Source: Morganella morganii
Lineage (GTDB): Bacteria; Pseudomonadota; Gammaproteobacteria; Enterobacterales; Enterobacteriaceae
Direction of reading: 5' to 3'
Assembly (NCBI RefSeq): GCF_019402645.1
Contig: NZ_VKKS01000001.1
Coordinates: 2,238,769 to 2,302,768 of the forward strand
DNA: 64,000 nucleotides
Part shown: positions 37,442 to 47,295 of the stretch, piece by piece
Layout of the letters: every line of letters begins with the position of its first letter
Position numbering within the stretch: position 1 is the first letter of the stretch
Notes under the pieces: generated by a model
Databases searched by the model: none
What the model saw: only the letters and a program-made list of their open reading frames with translations
What the model was told of the DNA's origin: nothing
Program-made: the position numbers and the translations under genes

Positions 37442-37583
37442 TCTTTTCCGGCGGCTGTATTCTTATCCGTGACTAATAAATCCCGGGTATTCATGCTATA
37501 GATGAGACAGGAAGGATCTTCCTGAGACAGCACAGCAGATACCGGGCTGATAACCCGGTATAACTTAATGAGGTAGAATCGAT

Positions 37584-38393
37584 ATGCGTTTAATCCCTCT
37601 TGCGAAAGCGCAGGATGTCGGTCAGTGGTCCGCACAATACATCGCTGACAAAATTAATGCGTTCCGTCCGTCAGCAGAGCGCCCGTTTGTTCTGGGTCTG
37701 CCGACCGGCGGCACCCCGCTGGCCACCTACAAGGTATTGATTGCCCTGTATCAGGCCGGAAAAGTCAGCTTCCGTCATGTGGTGACATTTAATATGGATG
37801 AGTACATCGGCCTGCCGGAATCACATCCGCAGAGCTATCACTCATTTATGCATGAGAATTTCTTCAGTCACATTGATATTCCGGCAGAAAACATCAACCT
37901 GCTCAATGGTAATGCCCCGGATACCGATGCTGAATGTGAACGCTATGAAGCGAAGATGAAAGCTTACGGCGGCGTGCAGCTGTTTATGGGCGGCGTCGGC
38001 AATGACGGTCATATTGCTTTTAACGAACCTGGTTCATCACTGACCTCACGCACCCGCGTCAAAACCCTGACGCCGGAAACCCGTATCGCCAACTCCCGTT
38101 TCTTCGATAATGACATCAATAAAGTACCGAAGTATGCACTTACTGTGGGTGTCGGCACCCTGATGGATGCCAAAGAGCTGCTGATCCTCGCCACCGGCCA
38201 TAACAAAGCAATGGCGGTACAGCAGGCGGTTGAAGGCTCTGTGAATCATATGTGGACGATTACCTGTGTGCAGATCCATCCGAAAGCCATTGTGGTGTGT
38301 GATGAGCCGGCCACACTCGAGCTCAAAGTGAAAACCCTGAAGTATTTCTGTCACCTCGAATCTGACATTATTGAACAATTTACTGCTGAATAA
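37584..38393 (+). CDS. nagB: NagB, glucosamine-6-phosphate deaminase
   Basis: 269 residues. Substrate loop [13 protein letters not shown] near residue 40, catalytic Asp in [10 protein letters not shown] (about residue 72) and the lid/His segment [17 protein letters not shown] (about 137-153). It converts glucosamine-6-phosphate to fructose-6-phosphate and ammonia, the last step linking GlcNAc to glycolysis. First gene of nagBAC. A terminator-like hairpin follows it at 38403-38427, before nagA. Confidence 0.98.
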   Translation: MRLIPLAKAQDVGQWSAQYIADKINAFRPSAERPFVLGLPTGGTPLATYKVLIALYQAGKVSFRHVVTFNMDEYIGLPESHPQSYHSFMHENFFSHIDIPAENINLLNGNAPDTDAECERYEAKMKAYGGVQLFMGGVGNDGHIAFNEPGSSLTSRTRVKTLTPETRIANSRFFDNDINKVPKYALTVGVGTLMDAKELLILATGHNKAMAVQQAVEGSVNHMWTITCVQIHPKAIVVCDEPATLELKVKTLKYFCHLESDIIEQFTAE

Positions 38394-38402
38394 CCGATGC
38401 TG

Positions 38403-38427
38403 ACCGCCCTTTATCCGGGCGGTTTTT
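38403..38427 (+). terminator. Terminator-like hairpin between nagB and nagA
   Basis: ACCGCCC pairs with GGGCGGT around a 7-base loop and is followed by TTTT. It lies 10 bases after nagB and 50 bases before nagA, so it may reduce nagA-nagC expression relative to nagB. Confidence 0.65.
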
Positions 38428-38476
38428 GTTGTGTTGTCTTATCTTTAAATAAGTATTCTCTCCCCCAGGAGGCGTT

Positions 38477-39640
38477 ATGTACGCATTAACCAATGCCATT
38501 ATTTATACCGGTCACGATCGTCTGGAAAACCACGCGGTCATTATTGACGGCGAATTGATCCACAGCGTATGTCCGGTCAGCGAGTTACCGGCCGGAATTG
38601 ACACCAGAGATCTGGGCGGCGCCATCCTCTCCCCGGGATTTATTGATTTACAGGTCAACGGCTGCGGCGGCGTACAGTTTAATGACAATGAGGATGATAT
38701 TACTGTCCGTACCCTGGACATTATGCAGAAAGCCAATGAACGCACCGGCTGCACCAGCTTCCTGCCGACACTGATCACCAGCCCGGATTCGCTGATGAAA
38801 CTGAGTGTCAGCACCATGCGTGACTATCTGAAAAATCACAAAAACCAGGCTCTTGGACTGCATCTGGAAGGGCCTTATATCAACCCGGTAAAAAAAGGCA
38901 CACACAATCCGGACTATATCCGCAAGCCGGATGCCGCGATGATTGATTTCCTGTGTGATAACGCGGATGTGATAACCAAACTCACTCTTGCGCCGGAAAT
39001 GGCAGAGCCGTCTGTTATCCGCAAACTGACGGATGCCGGAATTGTGGTCTCCTCCGGGCACTCCAACGCGAGTTATGAGGAGTCCCGCGCCGGATTTGAA
39101 AACGGTATCACCCTCTCCACACATCTGTTTAATGCCATGCCGTACATTTCCGGCCGCCAGCCGGGACTAATTGGCGCGATTTATGATACATCTGAAATAT
39201 ATGCGGGGATTATTGCTGACGGCCTGCACGTCTCCTGGCCGAATATCCGCAACAGTAAAGCACTTAAGCGCGACAAGCTGCTGCTGGTCACTGATGCCAC
39301 CGCACCGGCAGGGCTTGATCCGAAAACCAGCGAACTGGATCATTTTATCTTTGCCGGCAAAACGATATATTATCGTGATGGTTTATGTGTGGACGAAAAC
39401 GGCACACTGAGTGGTTCCTCGCTCACCATGATCCGCGCAGTAGCAAACTGTGTTCAGCATGTCGGTATTCCGCTGGATGAAGCCCTGCGCATGGCCACAC
39501 TCTATCCGGCACGGGCAATTGGTGTTCAGGACAGACTGGGAAGTATTAAATCCGGCAGCATTGCCAACCTGACCGCCTTCACCGCTGATTTCTCTGTCTG
39601 TATGACAATCGTTAACGGGAATGTGGTTCATTTATCATGA
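38477..39640 (+). CDS. nagA: NagA, N-acetylglucosamine-6-phosphate deacetylase
   Basis: 387 residues. Metal and active-site motifs: [16 protein letters not shown] (Glu), [11 protein letters not shown] (His), [14 protein letters not shown] (His) and [10 protein letters not shown] (catalytic Asp). An amidohydrolase-fold enzyme that removes acetate from GlcNAc-6-P, giving the substrate of NagB. A clear AGGAGG site lies before the ATG. It ends 13 bases before nagC. Confidence 0.97.
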   Translation: MYALTNAIIYTGHDRLENHAVIIDGELIHSVCPVSELPAGIDTRDLGGAILSPGFIDLQVNGCGGVQFNDNEDDITVRTLDIMQKANERTGCTSFLPTLITSPDSLMKLSVSTMRDYLKNHKNQALGLHLEGPYINPVKKGTHNPDYIRKPDAAMIDFLCDNADVITKLTLAPEMAEPSVIRKLTDAGIVVSSGHSNASYEESRAGFENGITLSTHLFNAMPYISGRQPGLIGAIYDTSEIYAGIIADGLHVSWPNIRNSKALKRDKLLLVTDATAPAGLDPKTSELDHFIFAGKTIYYRDGLCVDENGTLSGSSLTMIRAVANCVQHVGIPLDEALRMATLYPARAIGVQDRLGSIKSGSIANLTAFTADFSVCMTIVNGNVVHLS

Positions 39641-39653
39641 GTAAAAGACGCCG

Positions 39654-40889
39654 ATGGGTAACGGAATTCCGCAGATAGGTAATATTGATTTAGTCAAACA
39701 GCTGAACGGGGCGGTAGTTTACCGCCTGATAGACCGTTCCGGCCCGATTTCACGCATTCAGATTGCCGAACAAAGCCAGCTGGCCCCGGCCAGCGTGACC
39801 AAAATTACCCGTCAGCTTCTTGAGCGCGGCCTGATAAAAGAGGTGGATCAGCAGGCATCCACCGGCGGACGCCGTGCAATTTCCATTATTTCCGAACACC
39901 GCGCCTTCCAGACCATCGGCGTGCGTCTCGGCCGCCATGACGCCACTATCGCGCTGTTTGATCTCAGCGGACGCGCCATTGCGGAAGAAACCTGCTCCCT
40001 GGAAGCCACCTCTCAGGCGGATGCGGAAACAAAACTCATCACCCTGATCGATAATTTCAGGCAGGCGCATCAGCGCCGTATCCGCGAACTTATCGCCATT
40101 GCGGTAATTCTTCCTGGGCTGGTCGATCCGGATCGCGGCATTGTGCGTTATATGCCGCATATTGCTGTCAGTGACTGGCCGCTGACCGAAAACCTCCGAC
40201 AGCATTTTGAACTGCCCTGCTATGCCGGGCATGATATCCGCAGTCTTGCGCTGGCTGAGCACTATTTCGGTGCCACCCGTGATTGCGCGGATTCGCTGCT
40301 GGTACGTATTCACCGGGGTGCCGGTGCGGGGATCATTATTAACAACCAGATCCTGCTTAACCGCCGCGGTAACCTCGGCGAAATCGGCCATATTCAGATC
40401 GATCCGCTCGGTGAACGCTGCCACTGCGGGAATTTTGGTTGTCTGGAAACCGTCGCATCGGATGCTGCCATTGAAACCCGGGTAAAACATCAGCTGGCAC
40501 AGGGCTTTGAGAGTGAACTGACACCGGATAACTGCTCCATCCGGGCTGTCTGCCGGGCAGCCAACCGGGGCGATGCCCTCGCGGCAGAAGTGATAAAACA
40601 GGTCGGCAATTCCCTGGGAAAAGCCATTGCTATCACCATTAACCTGTTTAACCCGCAAAAAGTAGTGATTGCCGGTGAGATCACCGCTGCCGGAAATGTG
40701 CTGCTGCCTGCCCTGCAAAGCTGCATAAATACGCAGTCACTGAAAAATTTCCGCGAGGATCTGCCGGTGGTGATTTCACAACTGCCGCCAAACTCCGCTA
40801 TCGGGGCATTTGCCCTGATAAAACGGGCAATGCTGTACGGTGAACTGCTGCTGCATGTTCTGGAAAATAAACCGGATCCGGAGGAATAA
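39654..40889 (+). CDS. nagC: NagC, GlcNAc-6-P-responsive ROK-family repressor
   Basis: 411 residues. Winged helix near residues 25-75: PISRIQIAEQSQLAPASVTK then ERGLIKEVDQQASTGGRRA. The ROK domain follows, with GHDIRSLALAEHYFGA and the zinc-binding CHCGNFGCLET. It represses nagE and nagBAC until GlcNAc-6-P binds; probable targets are the operators at 37327 and 37421. In E. coli nagD follows; here the next genes are tRNAs. Confidence 0.97.
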   Translation: MGNGIPQIGNIDLVKQLNGAVVYRLIDRSGPISRIQIAEQSQLAPASVTKITRQLLERGLIKEVDQQASTGGRRAISIISEHRAFQTIGVRLGRHDATIALFDLSGRAIAEETCSLEATSQADAETKLITLIDNFRQAHQRRIRELIAIAVILPGLVDPDRGIVRYMPHIAVSDWPLTENLRQHFELPCYAGHDIRSLALAEHYFGATRDCADSLLVRIHRGAGAGIIINNQILLNRRGNLGEIGHIQIDPLGERCHCGNFGCLETVASDAAIETRVKHQLAQGFESELTPDNCSIRAVCRAANRGDALAAEVIKQVGNSLGKAIAITINLFNPQKVVIAGEITAAGNVLLPALQSCINTQSLKNFREDLPVVISQLPPNSAIGAFALIKRAMLYGELLLHVLENKPDPEE

Positions 40890-41079
40890 TCCGGTACCGG
40901 ATAAATGCGTCAACTCCGTGATTTTATCCTGTTTTTTGTACTGTTTATCTTCAAAGTGATTATTATGCAGGCAAACAAACGGATTTCATCAAAATATCTG
41001 CAAAAAGCAGTTGACGCTTTTGGCTGTAATCCGCATAATGCGCCCCGCAACGCCGATGAAGGTCACGCAAAAAAAAGAT

Positions 41080-41156
41080 GGCTACGTAGCTCAGTTGGTT
41101 AGAGCACAACACTCATAATGTTGGGGTCACAGGTTCGAATCCCGTCGTAGCCACCA
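41080..41156 (+). tRNA. tRNA-Met (CAU), elongator, copy 1
   Basis: 77 bases including encoded CCA. Acceptor GGCTACG / CGTAGCC, anticodon loop with CAT in ACTCATAATG, T-loop GGTTCGAATCC. Differs from copy 2 (41525) by a compensated pair in the anticodon stem. Confidence 0.95.
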
Positions 41157-41164
41157 TCTTTTTT

Positions 41165-41249
41165 GCGGGAGTGGCGAAATTGGTAGACGCACCAGATTTA
41201 GGTTCTGGCGCCGCAAGGTGTGCGAGTTCAAGTCTCGCCTCCCGCACCA
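41165..41249 (+). tRNA. tRNA-Leu (UAG)
   Basis: 85 bases including CCA, with the long variable arm of class II tRNAs. Acceptor GCGGGAG / CTCCCGC; anticodon loop TTTAGGT gives UAG. Only 8 bases after the first tRNA-Met. Confidence 0.95.
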
Positions 41250-41288
41250 TTTCTCGTGACATTCGTTGTTGCCCATTGTATTTCCGGA

Positions 41289-41363
41289 TGGGGTATCGCC
41301 AAGCGGTAAGGCACCAGGTTTTGATCCTGGCATTCCCAGGTTCGAATCCTGGTACCCCAGCCA
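41289..41363 (+). tRNA. tRNA-Gln (UUG), copy 1
   Basis: 75 bases including CCA. Acceptor TGGGGTA / TACCCCA, anticodon loop TTTTGAT (UUG), T-stem CCAGG / CCTGG. Confidence 0.95.
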
Positions 41364-41411
41364 TCTTCCACTGAGTGGAAAAATGAAGTATGATAGGCGT
41401 CGTTTTTCAGG

Positions 41412-41486
41412 TGGGGTATCGCCAAGCGGTAAGGCACCAGGTTTTGATCCTGGCATGCCCTGGTTCGAATCCAGGTACCCCAGCCA
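41412..41486 (+). tRNA. tRNA-Gln (UUG), copy 2
   Basis: 75 bases including CCA, same anticodon loop as copy 1. The T-stem is changed in a compensated way (CCTGG / CCAGG), so the copy is under selection to fold. Confidence 0.95.
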
Positions 41487-41524
41487 TAATTCTGAAAAGC
41501 GGTTTTGTCAAAGCAGTAAAAGAT

Positions 41525-41601
41525 GGCTACGTAGCTCAGCTGGTTAGAGCACAGCACTCATAATGCTGGGGTCACAGGTTCGATTCCCGTCGTAGCCACC
41601 A
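41525..41601 (+). tRNA. tRNA-Met (CAU), elongator, copy 2
   Basis: 77 bases including CCA. Same acceptor and anticodon loop as the copy at 41080, with a G-C in place of an A-T pair in the anticodon stem. Confidence 0.95.
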
Positions 41602-41606
41602 TCTTT

Positions 41607-41681
41607 TGGGGTATCGCCAAGCGGTAAGGCACTGGATTCTGATTCCAGCATTCCCAGGTTCGAATCCTGGTACCCCAGCCA
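41607..41681 (+). tRNA. tRNA-Gln (CUG)
   Basis: 75 bases including CCA. Anticodon loop TTCTGAT gives CUG. Starts 5 bases after the second tRNA-Met. Last tRNA of the cluster. Confidence 0.95.
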
Positions 41682-41689
41682 AATTCTGA

Positions 41690-41713
41690 AAGCCCGTCTC
41701 TGACGGGCTTTTT
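41690..41713 (+). terminator. Terminator of the tRNA operon
   Basis: AAGCCCGTC / GACGGGCTT stem with a 3-base loop and a T-run, 8 bases after the last tRNA. Confidence 0.85.
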
Positions 41714-41792
41714 GCTTTTCTGAATCCGGCTAAATATTTCGTTTGCGTTCAATGTGCAACGCGCGACAGCAGGCAAAATCAACAAAAAGCAT

Positions 41793-41832
41793 GCGCGTCA
41801 GGGATGACGCGCCTGAGCGCACACGGACGTGT
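41793..41832. repeat. Paired palindromes between the tRNA cluster and ubiF
   Basis: A perfect 8-base hairpin GCGCGTCA-GGGA-TGACGCGC (41793-41812) is followed by a second short palindrome ACACG-GA-CGTGT (41821-41832). No T-run follows, so it is not a normal terminator. It looks like a dispersed enterobacterial palindromic element, but no second copy was noticed in this window. Confidence 0.4.
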
Positions 41833-41913
41833 TTACAGCGGCTTTTCGTTTTTGTCTGCTGTCCGCCATCCCCGGAAACAAAAGAGAATCGCCTGCCCTG
41901 TCTTAATCAGCAA

Positions 41914-43095
41914 TCAGACACCCAGCGCATATTTCAGCGCCAGATTTTTCAGCGGCGTTGCACGTTGTGCCACCGTCAGCGCCAGATTACGCAGCGGCTG
42001 TAACCCCGGCAGGGTATTACTGAAGGTCAGATAAAAAGCATCCATCCCGGCCTGCATCAGCAGGTTATCCGGACGGCGGCGGCACTCGTAACGTTTGAGA
42101 ACAGATTCACTTCCCCAGTCCTCACAGCACTCCCGTGCCGCAATCAGGGTATTCAGCAACGTATCCGCATCACGGTAACCGAGGTTCACCCCCTGCCCGG
42201 CCAGCGGATTGACGGTATGCGCCGCATCACCGATCAGCGCCAGCCCGTCCTGCACATAATGCACGGCATGATGACGTACCAGCGGGAAAGAGCCGCAGGC
42301 CAGAGGAGTCACATCCCCCAACCGTTCAGGGAATGCTGTGCGGATTTCCGCTTTCAGCTGTTCCGGCAGCAGTTTACTGAGCTGGCGGATCCGCGCCGGT
42401 GAGTCATACCAGACCAGCGAGGCATAAGAATCAAACAGCGGCAAAAATGCACGCGGGCCGGACGGGAAAAACTGCTGCCAGGTGATATCCTGCTGCTCAC
42501 GCCCGGTATCAACGGTAATCAGCATACAGGACTGACGGTACTGCCAGCCGCGGCTGCCGATACCGGCCAGAGTTCTGACCTGTGATTTCGCGCCGTCCGC
42601 ACCGATCACCAGCCGGGTTTTAATTACATCGCCGTTATCAAACGCCAGCAACCATGCACCGGATTGCTTCGTCATACTCTGTAACCGTGCCGGACACAGG
42701 CAGGTAATCAGCTCATGGGCAGTAATTTTTTCCCACAATGCCCGTTGCAGTACCGGGTTTTCCACCATATACCCCAGCTCGGGTAACCCAAGGCTTTCTG
42801 CGGTAAAGGTCACTTCCGAACCCGGTTCCTCATATGTTTCCAGTGTGCGGTACGGGACACAGCGCATATCACGGACACGCTCCCATACGCCGAGGCTATC
42901 CAGTAACTCAACAGACGCACGGCTGATAGCGGAAATCCGCACATCAGGGCGGCGCTGAGCATCGAACGGTGCCGGTGCCTGTAATTCGGCCACCGTGACG
43001 CGAAAACCGGCCTGAGCCAGTCCCAGGGCCGCAGCCGCACCAATCATTCCCCCGCCGATAACGGTGACTTCAGAATGTGTTAACGGGTTATCCAT
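41914..43095 (-). CDS. ubiF: UbiF, 2-octaprenyl-3-methyl-6-methoxy-1,4-benzoquinol hydroxylase
   Basis: 393 residues, a class A flavin monooxygenase. FAD motifs: VIGGGMIGAAAALGLAQAG at the N terminus, LVIGADGAKSQVR in the middle and LIGDAAHTVNPLAGQGVNLG. FRVTVAELQAPAPFDAQRRPDVRISAI resembles UbiF rather than UbiH. It adds the C-6 hydroxyl in ubiquinone synthesis at the inner membrane. Place next to the tRNA cluster and miaB matches E. coli. Divergent from miaB. Confidence 0.93.
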   Translation of the reverse strand: MDNPLTHSEVTVIGGGMIGAAAALGLAQAGFRVTVAELQAPAPFDAQRRPDVRISAISRASVELLDSLGVWERVRDMRCVPYRTLETYEEPGSEVTFTAESLGLPELGYMVENPVLQRALWEKITAHELITCLCPARLQSMTKQSGAWLLAFDNGDVIKTRLVIGADGAKSQVRTLAGIGSRGWQYRQSCMLITVDTGREQQDITWQQFFPSGPRAFLPLFDSYASLVWYDSPARIRQLSKLLPEQLKAEIRTAFPERLGDVTPLACGSFPLVRHHAVHYVQDGLALIGDAAHTVNPLAGQGVNLGYRDADTLLNTLIAARECCEDWGSESVLKRYECRRRPDNLLMQAGMDAFYLTFSNTLPGLQPLRNLALTVAQRATPLKNLALKYALGV

Positions 43096-43299
43096 GACAT
43101 ACCTATTCTAATACGTTGATTTTTTGTTCAATTGCCGTAAATTCACCGGGAAAGGTGAAGATCCGTGCTGCCGGGTCTGGTCACTGGTGTGTCAAATGAC
43201 TACAATATCGACCATTGGTTACATCAAAACCTGATTGAATACACACAATGCTTTTCAGTGTTGCGCGTATTGTTTCACTGAAAACAGCGGATTGAGAAA

Positions 43300-44739
43300 A
43301 TGTCGACGAGTAAAAAACTGTACATAAAAACCTGGGGCTGTCAGATGAATGAGTACGATTCATCCAAAATGGCTGACCTGCTGGAAAGCACCCACGGCTA
43401 CACTTTAACAGACAATGCCGATGAAGCCGATATTCTCCTGCTTAATACCTGTTCTATCCGTGAAAAAGCGCAGGAAAAAGTGTTCCACCAGCTCGGCCGC
43501 TGGAAAAACCTCAAGGATGTGAATCCGGACATTATTATCGGTGTCGGGGGCTGTGTGGCCTCCCAGGAAGGCGATTTTATCCGCCGCCGCGCCCCGGCCG
43601 TGGACATTGTCTTCGGTCCGCAGACACTGCACCGCCTGCCGGAGATGATCAACAAACTCAGAGGTGACCGCAGCCCGATTGTGGACATCAGCTTCCCGGA
43701 AATCGAAAAATTTGACCGCCTACCGGAACCGCGGGCCGAAGGCCCGTCCGCCTTTGTGTCCATCATGGAAGGCTGCAATAAATACTGTACCTTCTGTGTG
43801 GTACCTTACACCCGTGGTGAGGAAGTCAGCCGTCCGTGTGATGATGTTCTGTTTGAAATCGCGCAGTTAGCGGCACAGGGTGTGCGTGAAGTAAACCTGC
43901 TGGGTCAGAACGTGAATGCTTACCGCGGCCCGGCATTTGACGGCGGCATCTGCAGTTTTGCCGAGCTGATCCGCCTGGTCGCCGCGATTGACGGTATTGA
44001 CCGCATCCGCTTTACCACCAGCCATCCGATTGAATTCACGGATGATATTATTGCCGTGTATGAAGATACCCCGGAGCTGGTCAGTTACCTGCATCTGCCG
44101 GTACAGAGCGGCTCAGACCGTATTCTGACCCAGATGAAACGCGCCCACACTGCGCTGGAATACAAATCCATCATCCGCAAACTGCGCAAAGCACGTCCGG
44201 ATATCCTGATAAGCTCTGACTTTATCGTCGGCTTCCCGGGTGAAACCAATGACGACTTCGAAAAAACCATGCAACTGATTGCAGAGGTGAATTTCGATAT
44301 GAGCTTCAGTTTCATCTACTCCCCGCGTCCGGGCACCCCGGCAGCAGATCTGCCGGATGACGTGACCGAAGAGGAGAAAAAACAGCGTCTGTACCTGTTA
44401 CAGCAGCGGATTAACCAACAGGCGATGAGCTACAGCCGCCAGATGCTCGGCACCACACAGCGTATTCTGGCAGAAGGCCCGTCCCGCAAAGACGTCATGG
44501 AATTATCCGGACGCACCGAAAATAACCGTGTGGTGAACTTTGAAGGCACGCCGGACATGATCGGCAAATTTGTGGATGTCGAAATCACCGATGTCTACAC
44601 CAATTCACTGCGCGGAAGGGTGATCCGGACAGAAAATCAGATGAACCTGCGTGTTCACGAAACTCCGGAATCCGTGATTGCCCGCACCCGCAAAGAAGAC
44701 GAACTGGGTGTCGGCATCTATCAGCCGTCCGTACACTAA
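43300..44739 (+). CDS. miaB: MiaB, tRNA-2-methylthio-N6-dimethylallyladenosine synthase
   Basis: 479 residues. The UPF0004 domain holds three cluster cysteines ([34 protein letters not shown]). The radical-SAM motif is [21 protein letters not shown] domain closes the C terminus (about 410-475). It adds the 2-methylthio group to i6A37 of tRNAs reading codons that begin with U. First of miaB-ybeZ-ybeY-ybeX-lnt, all rightward. Confidence 0.98.
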   Translation: MSTSKKLYIKTWGCQMNEYDSSKMADLLESTHGYTLTDNADEADILLLNTCSIREKAQEKVFHQLGRWKNLKDVNPDIIIGVGGCVASQEGDFIRRRAPAVDIVFGPQTLHRLPEMINKLRGDRSPIVDISFPEIEKFDRLPEPRAEGPSAFVSIMEGCNKYCTFCVVPYTRGEEVSRPCDDVLFEIAQLAAQGVREVNLLGQNVNAYRGPAFDGGICSFAELIRLVAAIDGIDRIRFTTSHPIEFTDDIIAVYEDTPELVSYLHLPVQSGSDRILTQMKRAHTALEYKSIIRKLRKARPDILISSDFIVGFPGETNDDFEKTMQLIAEVNFDMSFSFIYSPRPGTPAADLPDDVTEEEKKQRLYLLQQRINQQAMSYSRQMLGTTQRILAEGPSRKDVMELSGRTENNRVVNFEGTPDMIGKFVDVEITDVYTNSLRGRVIRTENQMNLRVHETPESVIARTRKEDELGVGIYQPSVH

Positions 44740-44791
44740 CTAACCATCACGCGCAGGCTTATCTGCGCGTGAGAATATACAGAGAGATTCA

Positions 44792-45874
44792 GTGACAGAG
44801 ACCTATACATCACCTTCACAGGTTGCAACACAGGAAATTTTCCTCGAACCCGCCGAAAATCAGCGTCTGCAAAGCCTCTGCGGTCCCTTCGATGATAACA
44901 TCAAATTGCTTGAGCGCCGCCTCGGCACCGAAATCAGCCGCCGCGACAACCGCTTCCGGCTGACCGGCAAACCGCACTGTGTCAAAGCCGCAGCAGCGAT
45001 CCTGCGCCAGCTCTATGTGGAAACCGCACCGGTGCGCGGCGTTATCCGCGATATTGATCCGGAGCAGATTCATCTGGCCGTGGCGGAAAGCCGTGTGCTT
45101 GAGCAGAATGACGAGCATGTGCCGGATTACGGCAAATCCGTCAATATCAAGACCAAACGGGGTGTCGTTAAACCGCGCACACCGAACCAGGCGCAGTATA
45201 TCGCCCATATTCTCGACCACGATATCACCTTCGGGGTCGGCCCTGCCGGAACCGGGAAAACCTATCTGGCGGTGGCTGCGGCTGTGGATGCCCTGGAGCG
45301 TCAGGAAGTCCGCCGCATCCTGCTGACCCGCCCTGCCGTTGAAGCCGGAGAGAAACTCGGCTTCCTGCCCGGCGATCTCAGCCAGAAAGTGGATCCGTAT
45401 CTGCGCCCGCTGTATGACGCGCTGTTTGAAATGCTCGGCTTTGAAAAAGTGGAAAAGCTGATTGAGCGCAACGTAATTGAAGTCGCACCGCTGGCGTATA
45501 TGCGCGGCCGGACACTGAACGATGCCTTTATTATTCTCGATGAGAGCCAGAACACCACCATCGAACAGATGAAAATGTTTCTGACCCGTATCGGCTTTAA
45601 TTCCAAAGCGGTTATCACCGGGGATATCACCCAGATTGACCTGCCGAACGGCAATAAATCCGGTCTGCGTCATGCCATTGAAGTGCTGGCAGATGTGCCG
45701 GAACTGAGTTTTAACTTCTTTCACAGTGAAGATGTGGTACGCCATCCTATCGTGGCAAAAGTGGTTATTGCTTATGAAGCGTGGGAAGCCGCTGAACAGA
45801 AACGTAAACAGATGCTGAAACAACAGCGTGATGCCGAACGCGCGCTGGCGCAGCAGGAACAATCTCATGAGTAA
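44792..45874 (+). CDS. ybeZ: YbeZ, PhoH-like ATPase
   Basis: 360 residues with a GTG start preceded by AGAGAG. Walker A is [14 protein letters not shown] and Walker B is [32 protein letters not shown] is typical of PhoH proteins. The family is linked to RNA metabolism; in E. coli YbeZ interacts with the ribosome-processing nuclease YbeY, whose gene overlaps this one by 8 bases. The long charged tail ([19 protein letters not shown]) is probably coiled coil. Confidence 0.95.
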   Translation: MTETYTSPSQVATQEIFLEPAENQRLQSLCGPFDDNIKLLERRLGTEISRRDNRFRLTGKPHCVKAAAAILRQLYVETAPVRGVIRDIDPEQIHLAVAESRVLEQNDEHVPDYGKSVNIKTKRGVVKPRTPNQAQYIAHILDHDITFGVGPAGTGKTYLAVAAAVDALERQEVRRILLTRPAVEAGEKLGFLPGDLSQKVDPYLRPLYDALFEMLGFEKVEKLIERNVIEVAPLAYMRGRTLNDAFIILDESQNTTIEQMKMFLTRIGFNSKAVITGDITQIDLPNGNKSGLRHAIEVLADVPELSFNFFHSEDVVRHPIVAKVVIAYEAWEAAEQKRKQMLKQQRDAERALAQQEQSHE

Positions 45875-46334
45875 TCCGGTTCTTGATTTACAAATCGCCT
45901 GTGAAAACACAGACAATCTGCCTTCCGAAGCTCAGTTTCAGCGCTGGATTGACGGCGTGCTGCCGATGTTTCAGGAAGAGAGCGAAGTGACCATCCGCCT
46001 GGTGGATGAAGCAGAAAGCCACGAGCTGAACCTGACTTACCGCGGCATGGATAAACCGACCAACGTGCTCTCCTTCCCGTTCGAAGTACCGCCGGAAATT
46101 GAACTGCCGCTGCTCGGGGATTTGATTATCTGCCGTCAGGTGGTGGAGCGCGAAGCTGCCGAACAGGAAAAAACCGAAGAGGAGCACTGGGCGCACATGG
46201 TTGTTCACGGCTGCCTGCATCTGCTGGGTTATGACCATATCGAAGACGATGAGGCAGAAGAAATGGAAGGTCTGGAAACAGAAATCTTAAAAAAATTAGG
46301 CTATTCTGATCCGTATATCGCAGAAAAAGCGTAG
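45867..46334 (+). CDS. ybeY: YbeY, 16S rRNA-maturation endoribonuclease
   Basis: 155 residues from the ATG at 45867, inside the end of ybeZ; the longer frame at 45828 is not used. The zinc motif [15 protein letters not shown] holds the three metal-binding histidines. [14 protein letters not shown] is the conserved central segment. It takes part in 16S rRNA 3'-end maturation and ribosome quality control. Followed by ybeX after 70 bases. Confidence 0.97.
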   Translation: MSNPVLDLQIACENTDNLPSEAQFQRWIDGVLPMFQEESEVTIRLVDEAESHELNLTYRGMDKPTNVLSFPFEVPPEIELPLLGDLIICRQVVEREAAEQEKTEEEHWAHMVVHGCLHLLGYDHIEDDEAEEMEGLETEILKKLGYSDPYIAEKA

Positions 46335-46404
46335 TCAGCGATGCCGTTTTTATGCTACATAATACGGCATCTTTCATTAAATCGGGGAATTAAAAAAAAC
46401 CGCC

Positions 46405-47295
46405 ATGAGCGACGACCATCCATCGGGTAGTGATACACCGAACCAGAAAAAGGGTTTCTTTTCTCTGCTGCGCCAGCAACTGTTCCACGGCGAGCCAAAA
46501 AGCCGTGAAGACCTCGTTGAGGTCATCCGTGATTCCGAACAAAATGCACTGATCGATCCTGACACCCGCGACATGCTCGAAGGGGTTATGGACATTTCCG
46601 ATCAGCGTGTCCGCGATATCATGATCCCGCGTTCACAAATTGTGACACTCAAGCGCAATCAGACACTCGACGAGTGCCTGGATGTCATTATTGACTCTGC
46701 CCACTCCCGCTTTCCGGTGATCAGCGAAGACAAAGATCACATTGAAGGGTTGCTGATGGCAAAAGATTTGCTGCCGTTTATGCGCAGTGATTCCGAAGAG
46801 TTCAGTATTGATAAAGTACTGCGTCAGGCGGTTGTTGTGCCGGAAAGTAAGCGTGTTGACCGTCTGCTTAAGGAGTTCCGTTCCCAGCGCTATCATATGG
46901 CGATTGTGATCGATGAATTCGGCGGGGTATCCGGACTTGTCACTATCGAGGACATTCTGGAGTTAATTGTCGGCGAAATTGAGGATGAATATGATGACGA
47001 GGATGACGTGGATATCCGTCAGCTCAGCCTGCATTCCTATTCTGTCCGCGCCCTCACCCAGATAGAAGATTTTAACGATGCATTCGGCACCCGCTTCAGC
47101 GATGAAGAAGTGGATACCGTCGGCGGGCTGGTGATGCAGGCCTTCGGCCATCTGCCGACCCGTGGTGAAACTATTGACATTGACAACTACCAGTTCAAAG
47201 TTGCGATGGCGGACAGTCGTAAAATTATCCAGTTACATGTTAAGATTCCGGATGATGCTCCAATCCCGTCTTTAGATGAAGATAATCTGACATGA
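46405..47295 (+). CDS. ybeX: YbeX (CorC), CBS-domain protein
   Basis: 296 residues, no membrane segment. Two CBS domains (about 70-200, with [13 protein letters not shown] and [19 protein letters not shown]). A C-terminal CorC/HlyC transporter-associated domain follows (about 210-290, [17 protein letters not shown]). Linked to magnesium/cobalt homeostasis and, by operon context, to ribosome assembly with ybeYZ. Overlaps lnt by 4 bases (ATGA). Confidence 0.95.
   Translation: MSDDHPSGSDTPNQKKGFFSLLRQQLFHGEPKSREDLVEVIRDSEQNALIDPDTRDMLEGVMDISDQRVRDIMIPRSQIVTLKRNQTLDECLDVIIDSAHSRFPVISEDKDHIEGLLMAKDLLPFMRSDSEEFSIDKVLRQAVVVPESKRVDRLLKEFRSQRYHMAIVIDEFGGVSGLVTIEDILELIVGEIEDEYDDEDDVDIRQLSLHSYSVRALTQIEDFNDAFGTRFSDEEVDTVGGLVMQAFGHLPTRGETIDIDNYQFKVAMADSRKIIQLHVKIPDDAPIPSLDEDNLT

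Larger units (their letters stand above)
37156..37583. promoter_or_regulatory. Divergent nagE-nagB control region
   Basis: 428 bases with no credible gene. It holds two NagC-like operators (37327-37350 and 37421-37441) about 90 bases apart and a CRP-like site between them. This is the same arrangement by which E. coli NagC bridges the nagE and nagB promoters in a repression loop. Confidence 0.7.

Noticed and set aside
39750-40718. Long ORF (322 codons) antisense to nagC
   Set aside because: Opposite a recognised gene, no known protein features.
40905-41102. 65-codon ORF between nagC and the tRNAs
   Set aside because: Runs into the first tRNA-Met and has no recognised family.
41113-41557. 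Several overlapping ORFs inside the tRNA cluster
   Set aside because: Repeated peptides such as GFEPGN and GALPLGDTP come only from the repeated tRNA sequence.
44816-45916. Long ORF (366 codons) antisense to ybeZ
   Set aside because: Fully opposite a recognised gene; composition typical of a shadow frame.
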